45,834 nucleotides of DNA, taken from Verrucomicrobiota bacterium. Its GTDB lineage: Bacteria > Verrucomicrobiota > Verrucomicrobiia > Limisphaerales > JACDHS01. A model generated the notes under the pieces. The model saw nothing but the letters and a program-made list of their open reading frames with translations. It was not told the origin of the DNA and made no database searches. Shown here in pieces: positions 1 to 8,754 of this stretch. Position 1 is the stretch's first letter, and every line of letters starts with the position of its first letter. The DNA is taken from NCBI GenBank assembly GCA_013820875.1, contig JACDHS010000025.1, positions 1 to 45,834 of the forward strand, in the 5' to 3' direction. The translations under genes were made by a program, and so were the position numbers.

Positions 1-30
1 GGAATGCTACGTTGGGGGATTAAGAGCCCG

Positions 31-150
31 GATATCGCGGCCCTTCAGGCCGCAAATGTGGTAAAACCGTTTACCCAGCCCGGTGGGCTGGGCTGAGGGA
101 TTGCCGGCCCTTTGGGCCTCCGGCCAGCTGCACCGAAGCTGTGCGATATC
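31..150. repeat. palindromic intergenic element
   Basis: A 120-bp segment is bounded by a perfect 8-bp inverted repeat, GATATCGC at 31-38 and GCGATATC at 143-150. Between these lie three short GC-rich hairpins: GCGGCCC/ttca/GGCCGC-like near 37-53, CAGCCC/ggt/GGGCTG near 76-90, and GGCCC/ttt/GGGCC near 106-118. No convincing gene occupies positions 1-233. The GC-rich hairpins resemble those of the element at the right end of the window (45634-45751), so the two may be relatives. Function is unknown. Confidence 0.5.
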
Positions 151-233
151 GTTTATTCCTACTCCTTTAGAATAACTCGATTCAGGACCTATCCGGAAAT
201 GCAGCTTGCCGAGCGTGTTCCCTTCCTGAAACG

Positions 234-674
234 ATGACCGCCATGGCTGATATGCAAGAATCTGCGGGGCAGACACCGAATAAACCTCAGTGGGATCAAG
301 ACCTGATATTTTTTGTGTTGAGTGTCCCGGTGCGGAGGAAGTTGCTATTGGACCTTGCCCGCGGGGGACCGAAGCCAGCGAATGAGCTCAATGGCGGAGT
401 CTCACGAACCTCCGATGGTGTATTGAAGCATCTTTCTGCCTTGCGCGAGGCGGGTCTTGTCTCCATGAATCCGAACCCGAAGGATGGCCGTCGCTCGCTC
501 TACGCCTTATCGCCCCTTGTGCCGCTAATTACCACAGCCACGGGGCCTCAGATTGATTTTGGCTTCTGCATTCTGCGACTGGAAGATTTTGACCGGAAGA
601 TCGCCCCGAGGGCCATCCCTCCCGGACCTTCTGCACCGCTATTTTCCCAATCGCCTGCGAAACCGACTGAATGA
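234..674 (+). CDS. winged-helix (ArsR-like) transcriptional regulator
   Basis: This 146-residue protein looks like a small DNA-binding regulator. Residues about 25-100 form an ArsR/MarR-type winged helix. A first helix (VRRKLLLDLARGGPKPANEL) is followed by a recognition-helix region, SRTSDGVLKHLSALREAGLV, and a wing, PNPKDGRRSLYAL. The C-terminal 45 residues are proline-rich and look disordered. No metal-binding cysteine cluster is present, so metal sensing is not suggested. The start is uncertain: ATGs at 234, 243 and 252 are in frame and none has a strong ribosome-binding site. It converges on the ferritin-like gene, 14 bp away. The target is unknown. Confidence 0.7.
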   Translation: MTAMADMQESAGQTPNKPQWDQDLIFFVLSVPVRRKLLLDLARGGPKPANELNGGVSRTSDGVLKHLSALREAGLVSMNPNPKDGRRSLYALSPLVPLITTATGPQIDFGFCILRLEDFDRKIAPRAIPPGPSAPLFSQSPAKPTE

Positions 675-688
675 GGCACGAAAAATAG

Positions 689-1159
689 TTATTCGTGCTT
701 CTCCGGGACCATGATTCCAAGGGCGCTCGCGAGGTCGATTTCGTGCTCCTGTTCCTGGACGATGATCTCGCGCAGCACTTCGCTCAGGGCGAATTCTCCC
801 ATCGCTTCCGCCTGGCGAATGCGGGTGCGATAGTTGATGACCGTTTCCTGCTCGTTTTCCAAATCGAACTGCAACATCTCACGCGCGTCTTCGGATGTTT
901 TGACCGGTTTTGGTAAAGTGGTCGGCATCCCGCCGAAATAATCGATCTGTTGTGAGATCTTCAAGGCATGTTCCAACTCCTCGGCTGCATGCACTTTTAG
1001 TTCCTCGGCGATCTGCATGAACTCCGCGCCTTTGATTACCTGGCTGTAAACGGTGTAAGCGATGATGGCCTGGTATTCGCGCGCGAGATCGTCGTTGAGC
1101 AGGTCAACCATTTCATCACGAGTGACCTCCAGTTTTTCGTTTTCAAGTAGTGTGGGCAT
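689..1159 (-). CDS. ferritin-like (bacterioferritin-type) protein
   Basis: The protein has 156 residues and folds as a four-helix ferritin-like bundle. Di-iron type ligands are visible as EYQAIIAY in helix A, EELKVHAAEELEHA in helix B, ENEQETVINY in helix C and EIIVQEQEHEIDLA in helix D. Such proteins oxidise and store iron or protect against peroxide in the cytoplasm. The frame is open upstream to 1321, but the ATG at 1159 is chosen because AAAAGGAG lies just upstream, and because the family begins close to this point. The next gene upstream is divergent (PQQ-type dehydrogenase). It could be called a Dps-like or bacterioferritin-like protein; the exact subfamily is not resolved. Confidence 0.85.
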   Translation of the reverse strand: MPTLLENEKLEVTRDEMVDLLNDDLAREYQAIIAYTVYSQVIKGAEFMQIAEELKVHAAEELEHALKISQQIDYFGGMPTTLPKPVKTSEDAREMLQFDLENEQETVINYRTRIRQAEAMGEFALSEVLREIIVQEQEHEIDLASALGIMVPEKHE

Positions 1160-1350
1160 GAATCTCCTTTTCCGGGAATTTCGCCTTAAAACCTGAAAGC
1201 GCAGCCTGAAAGAGGGTTGGAGGAAAAACTTGAATCCTTTCCCAACCCATTGCGGAACTCGCAGGACGATGCCATAGGTGGTATTGCATTCCCGATGCTG
1301 CAAAAGGGTTTGTTTTTGCATCTTCTCCCCACGGGAATCATCGAGGATTT

Positions 1351-2520
1351 ATGTTTCCAAGTTTTCAAAAGGTTAAACGGTTCGGCGCAACGGCGTTCGT
1401 TTCTACTCTGATGATCCCTTCAACCTGGGCCCAGCCTGAGCCTTCAGGTCCACCGCCTGAGGCAAAGAACTGGCGCACGGTCTTGGTGGCACAAGGCATT
1501 CGGCATCCCTGGGGACTTACCTGGCTGCCTGACGGGAGGGCGCTCGTTACTGCGAAACACGGCACGTTGCATGTGCTGGAGGGTGATCGGTTTGTGAGCG
1601 TTCCCATGGTGGACCTGCCGGAGGTGTTCAGCAGAGGGCAGGGTGCGCTCATGGACATCGCGCTGCATCCGCAATTTGAACAGAACCAAAGAATTTACAT
1701 GACGCTGTCCACCGGATCCGAAAAAGAGAATCGGACGATTCTCGTGCGCGGCGTTTTTGATGGGAGACGAGTCAGCAAGTTTGAAACTCTTTTCCGGGCG
1801 GAGCCAACCAAAGACAGCGATCAACACTTTGGTTCGCGCCTGGTATGGCTTCCTGACGGCACTTTACTGATGAGCATCGGCGATGGGGGTAATCCACCGC
1901 AACGGATTGGGAACATGCTCGCAAGGGAGCAGGCGCAGAATCTCGGGAGTCATCTTGGATCTGTTCTGCGACTGACCGAAGATGGCAAGCCGGCACCCAA
2001 TAATCCATTTCTCAACCGGCAGGGAGCTCAACCTGAAATCTGGAGCTATGGACATCGTAACATTCAAGGCATGACCCGGGATCCGAAGTCAGGTCGGGTA
2101 TGGGCAAACGAACATGGCCCTCGCGGAGGCGATGAGCTCAACCTGATCGAACGGGGCAGGAACTATGGTTGGCCGTTGCACACCTATGGCCGCGATTACC
2201 GCACGGGAAAAGTCATCGGAAAAGAAGATGTGGAAAATATTGTATATCCGAAAGTGGCGTGGGTTCCGGCGCATCCTCCCTCTGGCCTGGCGTTTTATAC
2301 CGGTGACCGCTATCCGAACTGGCGCGGCAGCTTGTTCAGTGGCGGGTTGGCGAGCAAAGATATTCGTCGCATCGCTTTGGATGAAAACGGAAATGTTGTC
2401 GGGCAGGAACGGCTCACCGTGGATCGACGCATCCGCGATGTGAGACAAGGGCCAGATGGATTTCTCTACGTCATCACCGATGAGGAAAATGGCCGGTTAT
2501 TGCGCATTGAAACGAAGTAG
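1351..2520 (+). CDS. PQQ-dependent aldose sugar dehydrogenase (YliI/Asd family)
   Basis: This 389-residue protein has an N-terminal signal peptide ending near the AQ at residues 27-28, so it is expected in the periplasm or outside the cell. The remainder is a six-bladed beta-propeller of the soluble glucose/sorbosone dehydrogenase family. Diagnostic stretches include HPWGLTWLPDGR, GALMDIALHPQF, LLMSIGDGG, SYGHRNIQG and NEHGPRGGDELNLI, followed by GRNYGWP. These regions carry the catalytic histidine and the PQQ and calcium contacts in the family. The enzyme oxidises aldose sugars at C1 using PQQ. No PQQ synthesis genes are in the window. GAGGATTT upstream of the ATG is a plausible ribosome-binding site. 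Confidence 0.9.
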   Translation: MFPSFQKVKRFGATAFVSTLMIPSTWAQPEPSGPPPEAKNWRTVLVAQGIRHPWGLTWLPDGRALVTAKHGTLHVLEGDRFVSVPMVDLPEVFSRGQGALMDIALHPQFEQNQRIYMTLSTGSEKENRTILVRGVFDGRRVSKFETLFRAEPTKDSDQHFGSRLVWLPDGTLLMSIGDGGNPPQRIGNMLAREQAQNLGSHLGSVLRLTEDGKPAPNNPFLNRQGAQPEIWSYGHRNIQGMTRDPKSGRVWANEHGPRGGDELNLIERGRNYGWPLHTYGRDYRTGKVIGKEDVENIVYPKVAWVPAHPPSGLAFYTGDRYPNWRGSLFSGGLASKDIRRIALDENGNVVGQERLTVDRRIRDVRQGPDGFLYVITDEENGRLLRIETK

Positions 2521-2581
2521 ATGGCAGAGTTCGTATGTAGCACCTTGACCGGGACGCTAAACGAACTGAAATTGATGTTGA

Positions 2582-3343
2582 ATGAAAACGTTTGCTTCCT
2601 TTCGGAACGGTTCGAAGGCTTTGGTCGTTGGATTAGCTTTTACTTTTACTCTCGTCGGTTGTCGCGGTCCACAGCACCAGCCGCGGACCACAGCGCAATT
2701 GCAAAAAGCGCGGGAAGCGATGGTCACAGGGGTGCGGACACACGAAGGCCAGCAGGCGATGACCCCGGAACAGGCGCTACGTGAATTGCAGGAAGGGAAT
2801 GCACGTTTTGTTGCTGGCACACCTAGTATCCGTGATGTGCGGACGATGATGCGTGCAACGGTGAAGGATCAATACCCGATGGCTATCGTCCTGAGTTGCA
2901 TCGATTCACGTCAACCGGTTGAACTGATCTTCGATAAAACAATTGGAGATATTTTCAGCGCCCGTGTTGCTGGTAATGTTTTGAACGAAGATATTCTTGG
3001 AAGCATGGAATTCGCCTGTCGAGTTGCCGGAGCCCGGTTGATAGCTGTCGTCGGTCATTCCAATTGCGGTGCGGTCAAAGGTGCCTGCGATGATGTGGTT
3101 CTCGGGAACATCACAGCTATGGTCGCCAAAATAAAACCCGCCATTCAAGACGTGCCCGCCGACATTCAGCCGCGGAACTCGAAAAACTTACAGTTTGTTG
3201 ATGTCGTCGCGGGCGCTCATGTCAATCGTGTTGTGCAGCAAATCCGTGATCAAAGTCCGATCCTTCGCGATATGGAGCAAAAGGGTGAGATCATAATCGT
3301 TGGCGGTATGTACAATCTAGCGACTGGCAAGGTGGATTTCTAA
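2582..3343 (+). CDS. exported lipoprotein beta-carbonic anhydrase
   Basis: The 253-residue protein interconverts carbon dioxide and bicarbonate. The beta-class zinc ligands are present: Cys106 and the partner Asp108/Arg110 in SCIDSR, and His159 with Cys162 in GHSNCGAVKGA. The N-terminus is unusual for this class, with a basic start, a hydrophobic stretch and a lipobox LVGC with Cys27. It should therefore be a lipid-anchored, periplasmic enzyme. Residues 30-65 are a glutamine-rich linker. It lies 61 bp after the sugar dehydrogenase gene on the same strand and may share its transcript. Catalysis is well supported; export is inferred from the signal. Confidence 0.92.
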   Translation: MKTFASFRNGSKALVVGLAFTFTLVGCRGPQHQPRTTAQLQKAREAMVTGVRTHEGQQAMTPEQALRELQEGNARFVAGTPSIRDVRTMMRATVKDQYPMAIVLSCIDSRQPVELIFDKTIGDIFSARVAGNVLNEDILGSMEFACRVAGARLIAVVGHSNCGAVKGACDDVVLGNITAMVAKIKPAIQDVPADIQPRNSKNLQFVDVVAGAHVNRVVQQIRDQSPILRDMEQKGEIIIVGGMYNLATGKVDF

Positions 3344-3367
3344 GCGCCTGACGTCGTCTCCTGCGGT

Positions 3368-4378
3368 TCACGGTTTCTTCACAAAGCCATGTTCCCGAAA
3401 CCAATTCACTGCGTCGGCTAATGCTTGTTTTGGCGGCGTCTGAGGAATGCCTAATTCACGAATTGCTTTCTGCGGATTGAAAAACATTTTGTATTTTGCC
3501 ATGCGCACGCCCGCAAGGGGGGCCTTGGGTGCTTTGCCGGTGAGTTTGGAAATTCTTTCGTCCACGTGTGCTGCCATCAGAGCGACAGAGTAGGGAACCT
3601 GGAAGCGCGGCGCGGGCAGGTCGGTGATTTCCGCTAAAACATCGAACGCTTGTTTCATCGTCCAGTTGCCTTCCGCGTTTCCCAGGATATAGCGCTCGCC
3701 GACTCGGCCTTTCTCTGCCGCGAGAATGTGTCCGATCGCCACATCGCGGACGTGAACCCAATTCAAACCGGTGTCCAGATAGGCCGGCATCTCGCGGTTC
3801 AAGAAATCTACAATCACTTTTCCGGTGGGGGTCGGCTTCACATCGCGCGGACCAATCGGCGCACTGGGATTCACGATTACCACCGGCAGACCTTTCGCTG
3901 CGAGATCGCGGGCGACCACTTCCGCTTTCCATTTGGACAGCTTGTAATGATTGCTCATCTGCGTTTCCGCAACAGGAGTCGTTTCGTCGGTGGGCGTCAT
4001 GACACCTTCCACGCTTTTCGGCAGACCGATGCAACCCACGGTGCTGGTGTAAACGATCCTGGAGCATCCGGCATTGGCGGCGGCTTCGATGACGTTGCGG
4101 GTGCCTTCGACATTGGCGGCATACATCGGAGCGTAATCGCGCAGCCAAAGATGATAACTCGCGGCCACGTGGAAGCACCAATCGCAGCCGCGCATTGCAG
4201 ACTCCAAAGCGTTGCGATCTGAAACATCGCCGGCAATTTTTTTGAACTGAGCGCCTTTCAAACCGCGCAGATCACTTTCCGTTCGCGCAATTATTTTCAC
4301 TTCATGACCTCGTGCATTCAATTCGTGCACGAGATTTGCTCCTATGAACCCGGAAGCCCCTGTTACAAAGCATTTCAC
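3368..4378 (-). CDS. hpnA: HpnA-like NAD-dependent sugar epimerase
   Basis: This is a 336-residue extended short-chain dehydrogenase/epimerase. The N-terminal Rossmann motif is GASGFIGANL (residues 7-16), TST follows at 111-113, and the catalytic YKLSK is at 145-149. The segments HVAASYHLWLRDYAPMYAAN and NPSAPIGPRDVKPTPTG closely recall the hopanoid-associated epimerase HpnA. No squalene/hopene gene is nearby, so a hopanoid role is inferred from family only; other nucleotide-sugar or dihydroflavonol-reductase-like substrates are possible. The start is GTG at 4378, with GGAGG nine bases upstream. The gene stands alone and converges on the carbonic anhydrase gene. Confidence 0.8.
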   Translation of the reverse strand: MKCFVTGASGFIGANLVHELNARGHEVKIIARTESDLRGLKGAQFKKIAGDVSDRNALESAMRGCDWCFHVAASYHLWLRDYAPMYAANVEGTRNVIEAAANAGCSRIVYTSTVGCIGLPKSVEGVMTPTDETTPVAETQMSNHYKLSKWKAEVVARDLAAKGLPVVIVNPSAPIGPRDVKPTPTGKVIVDFLNREMPAYLDTGLNWVHVRDVAIGHILAAEKGRVGERYILGNAEGNWTMKQAFDVLAEITDLPAPRFQVPYSVALMAAHVDERISKLTGKAPKAPLAGVRMAKYKMFFNPQKAIRELGIPQTPPKQALADAVNWFREHGFVKKP

Positions 4379-4525
4379 AAGGGATTTCCTCCAATTAAAA
4401 AATGACTAGTCCTAAAGTGAGACATATGCCGAACCATGATGAGTCACAGTATCGAAAATTCTTTTTCGAAAAACAAAAATCAATTCGACATCAGGATATT
4501 CATTAGGACACAATCAGGCTACCGT

Positions 4526-4945
4526 ATGCCGAAGAACACTCTCCGCAAAAAGCTTACGCGCCAGGAGCAACGCGATCTCGACATTGAGATCACTTTTCTC
4601 GAAGGCATTCTCCATCGCGATCCGGAATACGTTGAAGCGTTGCAAATCCTGGGGGATGACTACACGCGTCGCGGCATGCTGGATGAAGGTTTGAAAGTGG
4701 ACCGAAAACTTTCGGAGCTTCGGCCGAAAGATCCTCTCGTCTATTACAATCTTGCCTGCAGCTATTCGCTCGCTGATGAATTGGAATTCGCGGTGGAAGC
4801 TTTGGATAAAGCTTTAGCGCTTGGCTACCGGGATTTTCGTTGGATGGCGAAGGATCCCGACCTGCGCAAATTGCGTTTGAGTCCTTTCTACAAAAAGATC
4901 CGCAACAAGCTCCGCACCTTGCGCTATCGCAAGGTCAGTAGTTAG
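4526..4945 (+). CDS. small TPR protein
   Basis: The protein has about 139 residues from the ATG at 4526 and is highly basic at both ends. Residues 20-110 hold about two to three tetratricopeptide repeats, seen as EFLEG-type helices, DPEYVEALQILGDDYTRRG, DEGLKVDRKLSELRPKDP and LVYYNLACSYSLADELEFA. The last part, DFRWMAKDPDLRKLR, is typical of TPR proteins that end by listing residue-level load. TPR proteins are binding scaffolds, and no partner is suggested here. The frame is open to an earlier ATG at 4436, but that 30-residue extension has no domain and poor composition, so the later start is preferred. Neither start has a strong ribosome-binding site. Confidence 0.75.
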   Translation: MPKNTLRKKLTRQEQRDLDIEITFLEGILHRDPEYVEALQILGDDYTRRGMLDEGLKVDRKLSELRPKDPLVYYNLACSYSLADELEFAVEALDKALALGYRDFRWMAKDPDLRKLRLSPFYKKIRNKLRTLRYRKVSS

Positions 4946-5090
4946 ACGCACTCGCAAAGCGTTCGGATTTGATCTTCGGTTCCGCCGACTTTTGGTGTTC
5001 GGCTTTTCATCCCGTGTCTTGCTCCGCCCCCGCGATTTCATCCCGTCATCACGTAAACTCACGGCAACTGCTCAGAACGTTTGAATGTTT

Positions 5091-5116
5091 GAATGGTGAA
5101 TGGTGAATGGTGAATG
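5091..5116. repeat. heptanucleotide microsatellite (gaatggt)
   Basis: Three perfect tandem copies of GAATGGT plus a partial fourth lie in the non-coding gap between the TPR gene and the tRNA. Such short repeats change length by slippage. No gene overlaps it, so phase variation of a product is not suggested. Confidence 0.7.
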
Positions 5117-5167
5117 TGCCTGGTGAGTGGAAGGCGTTGGGAGCAATGGGATAAAAGGCCTTGGAAG

Positions 5168-5244
<77 letters not shown>

Positions 5245-5486
5245 TCCCAAGGGAAGGCGAAGTTACAAATGGTTTGCCTCTGGCGCAAGTGGTTTTTCAT
5301 TTCCTCACATAAAAGTAATCCTTCTGCATCCCGGATGAGCTTCTTTTCGAACGGACTGCGCCACAATTTCTTTGTTCTACATCTCGACTCGTCCTTCTTT
5401 GGTTCAGGCTGACAGTCATTCCCCCGACCTTTGGATAGAGTTTTGCGCGACTTTGCAAAACAGGTCGAAAAAGCCTAGTTTCAGTC

Positions 5487-7196
5487 ATGGCTGAATCGAA
5501 AAAGAAATCTGTTCCTCGATCCGCAAGCCAGCCTGATTTCGCCGCCGAGGCGCCGGAATCAATGCCCCCGTTAGGTGACTTGCTCTCGCGCGAACAACTG
5601 GATTCTCTCTCAACACTGCAACTGGTGGATTTGATCGCCACCAAGCTACCTTCACGGCACACGGCACTCATTGACCTGGTTTATCTTCGGGATCGTATTA
5701 TCGAACTCGAAGAGATGAACGATCAGGCTCGGCAGGCAATTGAAAAGCTGGACGCGATCGTTGAAAAGTTGCGGTCTCCCGCCTTTCGGGTGGGCACGTT
5801 TATTTTGCCGGTGGAACCGGATAAGTGCCTCGTCTGCGTCGGTGGTTCTGATTACGTCTGTCGCATTGATCCGCAGTTGCCCCTCGCCAGTTTCCAAATT
5901 GGCCAGCGCATTCTTTGCAATGAAGCTTTCAACGTGGTGCAGGGACTCGGGTTTGATAAGAACGGTCCGATTGTTCGGATTGATGAACTGCTGTCGGACG
6001 GGCGTCTGCGTATCGGCCAGGAATCCGGTCTGTCCTCGCTCGTTGTCATTCGCTCCGCGTTGCTGGCCAAAGAGAAATTGAAGCCCGGCATGGACATACG
6101 CCTGGATGCCAATCAGCGGGTTGCACTGGAAGTGCTCGGGATTGGTAAACGCATCGAACGTTCACTGGAAACCGTAATTAAAACTCCATGGGAAGTGATC
6201 GGAGGCCAAACTGAAGCGGTTTCAGCTATTCGCGAAACGATTGAATTTCCCTTTCTTTACCGTGACCTGTTCAAGAAGTTTCAACACACGGTTCCCAAAG
6301 GATTTTTGCTCTATGGACCTCCCGGTTGCGGCAAGACATTGCTTGGAAAGGCGACCGCTTACAATTTGCGCCAGCAATTGAAAGATCGAACAGGGATCGA
6401 TCATCCCGAATTCTTTCTCCATGTGAAAGGCCCGGAAATCCTCAACATGTGGGTCGGCGAATCAGAGCGCCAGGTGCGCGATTTGTTTTCACAATGCCGC
6501 GAACGGGCGAGCGACGGGGCGCTTGCGTTCCTGTTTATTGACGAAGCCGAATCCATTCTCGGCACACGACGCGGTGGTCGCTTTAGTAATATTCTCAGCA
6601 CATTGGTGCCGATGTTCTGCACGGAAATGGATGGTCTCGAGGCGTTGAACAACGTGGTGGTGATTCTTGCCTCAAACCGCGCGGACTTGATTGATCCCGC
6701 GATTCTTCGTCCCGGTCGTATTGACCGGAAAATAAAAGTGAACCGGCCGGACAAGGATGGCGCGCTGCAGATTTATGAGATTTATCTGAGGGAAGAACTG
6801 CCCCTGGCGGAACCACGAGAACAGTTGGCTAAAGTCGTCCGGGATGCGCACTACGCAAAATCGGAAGAAAACCAGTTTCTCGAAATTGTCTATCGCAGCG
6901 GCAAAAAAGATTTTCTGTATCGTGGCGATATGTCGAGCGGTGCGATTATCGCGGCGATTGTTGAACGCGCGAAAGGCATCGCCATCAAACGGGCCATCGA
7001 ATCCGGGAAAGACACCCAATTGACGCGCGATGATTTGCTCGAGTCGTTGCAGAAGGAATACCTGGAGAACGATCTGTTCCCGCCGACGGACATCACGGAA
7101 GATTGGTTAAAGCTGACCGATTTCGATCCTGAAAACGTGATCAAGCTGGGGCCGATCCGTCCGCGTAAATCGGAAATGGGCAAAGGCATCGTTTAA
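5487..7196 (+). CDS. arc: ARC/Mpa-type proteasome-associated AAA ATPase
   Basis: This 569-residue protein is a ring-forming AAA unfoldase of the ARC/Mpa family. An N-terminal coiled coil (about 60-97) leads into OB-fold interdomain segments (about 100-225). One AAA module follows, with Walker A GPPGCGKT (277-284), pore loop MWVGESE (321-327), Walker B FLFIDEAE (348-355), sensor-1 ASN (395-397) and arginine fingers in RPGRIDR (408-414). In Actinobacteria, Mpa recognises Pup-tagged proteins through the coiled coil and feeds them to the 20S proteasome through a C-terminal QYL-type tail. Here the protein ends in KGIV, so that docking tail is missing. The gene heads an operon; dop starts 32 bp downstream. 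The ATG at 5487 has no clear ribosome-binding site. Confidence 0.93.
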   Translation: MAESKKKSVPRSASQPDFAAEAPESMPPLGDLLSREQLDSLSTLQLVDLIATKLPSRHTALIDLVYLRDRIIELEEMNDQARQAIEKLDAIVEKLRSPAFRVGTFILPVEPDKCLVCVGGSDYVCRIDPQLPLASFQIGQRILCNEAFNVVQGLGFDKNGPIVRIDELLSDGRLRIGQESGLSSLVVIRSALLAKEKLKPGMDIRLDANQRVALEVLGIGKRIERSLETVIKTPWEVIGGQTEAVSAIRETIEFPFLYRDLFKKFQHTVPKGFLLYGPPGCGKTLLGKATAYNLRQQLKDRTGIDHPEFFLHVKGPEILNMWVGESERQVRDLFSQCRERASDGALAFLFIDEAESILGTRRGGRFSNILSTLVPMFCTEMDGLEALNNVVVILASNRADLIDPAILRPGRIDRKIKVNRPDKDGALQIYEIYLREELPLAEPREQLAKVVRDAHYAKSEENQFLEIVYRSGKKDFLYRGDMSSGAIIAAIVERAKGIAIKRAIESGKDTQLTRDDLLESLQKEYLENDLFPPTDITEDWLKLTDFDPENVIKLGPIRPRKSEMGKGIV

Positions 7197-7227
7197 CTTC
7201 AATACGGGCCAAGGGCGAAACTCATCT

Positions 7228-8754
7228 ATGATTCAGTACGGCATCGAAACCGAAATCGGCATCTCACGGGATGGGGCAGAAAAGCTGGACGTTGTGGCGG
7301 AGTCCATTGCGCTTGTGCGCAGCGCCACGGAACCGGGTGTCCGGATGCGCTGGGATTATGAGGCCGAAGATCCCCATGCTGATATGCGCGGCTTTCATGT
7401 GGATGAACTGCGCCAGGACTTCGATGAAGCCCACTATTTTGCGCAGGATGCCCAGCGGGAATTAAGTTACGTGGAAATCAAAAGCGACCTGGTTCTAGGG
7501 AACGGAGCCCGCTTCTACAACGACCACGCGCATCCTGAATATTGCACCCCGGAATGCAGCACTCTCGACGAGTTGATTGCGCACGACCGCGCAGGCGAAC
7601 GGATTTTGATGCGTTGCGCGCGCAAGCTTTCTGCTGAGCGCGGCCAGACGGTGCGACTCTACAAGAACAATACCGATTTCCGCGGGCATAGTTATGGCTG
7701 CCACGAAAACTATCTGCTGCCCCGATCGTTGCCATGGGAAACTTTAGCCCAGGGCATCCAGGCGTTCCTGGTGACCCGGCAGATCTTTGCTGGAGCGGGT
7801 AAATTTGCGGTGGAGGCTGAGGACAAATTTCTTTCGCACCATTTCCAAATTTCACAGCGCAGTGATTTTTTCAGCGAGTTGCAGAGTGTGGATACCATGC
7901 AGCGTCGCCCGATCGTAAACACGCGGGATGAACCGCATGCCAACCCGGAAATCTATCGTCGTTTTCATGTCATCATTGGCGATGCCAACATGTCCCCTTT
8001 TTCCACCCGTCTGAAAGTCGGCGCCACCGCCCTGGTGCTCGAAGCCATGGCACGGTTTCCACAACGAACTTATCCAAGGATTGCTGATCCGCTCGGCGCT
8101 TTAGTGGCGATTTCGCGGGATCCCGATTTTCGATGGGAAGTGGTGTTGGTTGATGCAGGAATTTCCAGTGCCGTTACGGTGCAACGCAAATACATCCAGG
8201 CGGTGCGGGAACTATGTGATTTGAGCGACCCGGCCAAGGCTAGAACCGTGGAGGACTGGGAAACGGTTCTGAACGATCTCGAAACGGATTACACGCGATG
8301 CCGCAACCGTCTCGACTGGGTCGCCAAACTGATGTTGATCCGAGAATTTCAATCGGCTGAAAACATTGCCGAAAACGATCTATGGTTGCAGAGCCTCGAC
8401 CTGGAATATCACCGCCTGGACCGCGACGAAGGTCTTTACTATGGGTTGGAACAATCGGGAGCAATGTTTGAACAGGTCGATGAAATTACAGGCCGTCTCG
8501 CCATCACTGAGCCACCCCCCACCACGCGGGCTTACATCCGCGGGAAATGCGTTCAGAAGTTTTCCAGTGCCGTTCTCTCCGCCCAATGGGATCATGTCAC
8601 ACTACAAGGCAGTGATGGGCCGATTAAAATTTCCTTGCTCGATCTTTTTTCCATGGAAGCGATCACACGTTATGCAGAAGCAATTGAGGCTGCCATCAAA
8701 CCGGACGACCTGATGCACCTGGATGAATGCCGCAAGCGAAGTTCTGCCCAATGA
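7228..8754 (+). CDS. dop: Dop-type Pup deamidase/depupylase
   Basis: This 508-residue protein belongs to the Dop/PafA family, which is related to glutamine synthetase. The ATP/magnesium-binding GIETEIGI motif is at residues 5-12, with Glu7 and Glu9. RWDYEAEDPHADMRGF precedes a Dop-type loop, and GNGARFYNDHAHPEY (91-105) carries the catalytic aspartate at residue 99. LYKNNTDFRGHSYG, HENYLLPR and NTRDEPHA are further family landmarks. The long RWDYE segment and loop favour Dop over the ligase PafA. In known systems Dop deamidates Pup or removes it from substrates. It lies 32 bp after the ARC gene and its stop overlaps the next start. No Pup or PafA gene is visible in the window. Confidence 0.92.
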   Translation: MIQYGIETEIGISRDGAEKLDVVAESIALVRSATEPGVRMRWDYEAEDPHADMRGFHVDELRQDFDEAHYFAQDAQRELSYVEIKSDLVLGNGARFYNDHAHPEYCTPECSTLDELIAHDRAGERILMRCARKLSAERGQTVRLYKNNTDFRGHSYGCHENYLLPRSLPWETLAQGIQAFLVTRQIFAGAGKFAVEAEDKFLSHHFQISQRSDFFSELQSVDTMQRRPIVNTRDEPHANPEIYRRFHVIIGDANMSPFSTRLKVGATALVLEAMARFPQRTYPRIADPLGALVAISRDPDFRWEVVLVDAGISSAVTVQRKYIQAVRELCDLSDPAKARTVEDWETVLNDLETDYTRCRNRLDWVAKLMLIREFQSAENIAENDLWLQSLDLEYHRLDRDEGLYYGLEQSGAMFEQVDEITGRLAITEPPPTTRAYIRGKCVQKFSSAVLSAQWDHVTLQGSDGPIKISLLDLFSMEAITRYAEAIEAAIKPDDLMHLDECRKRSSAQ

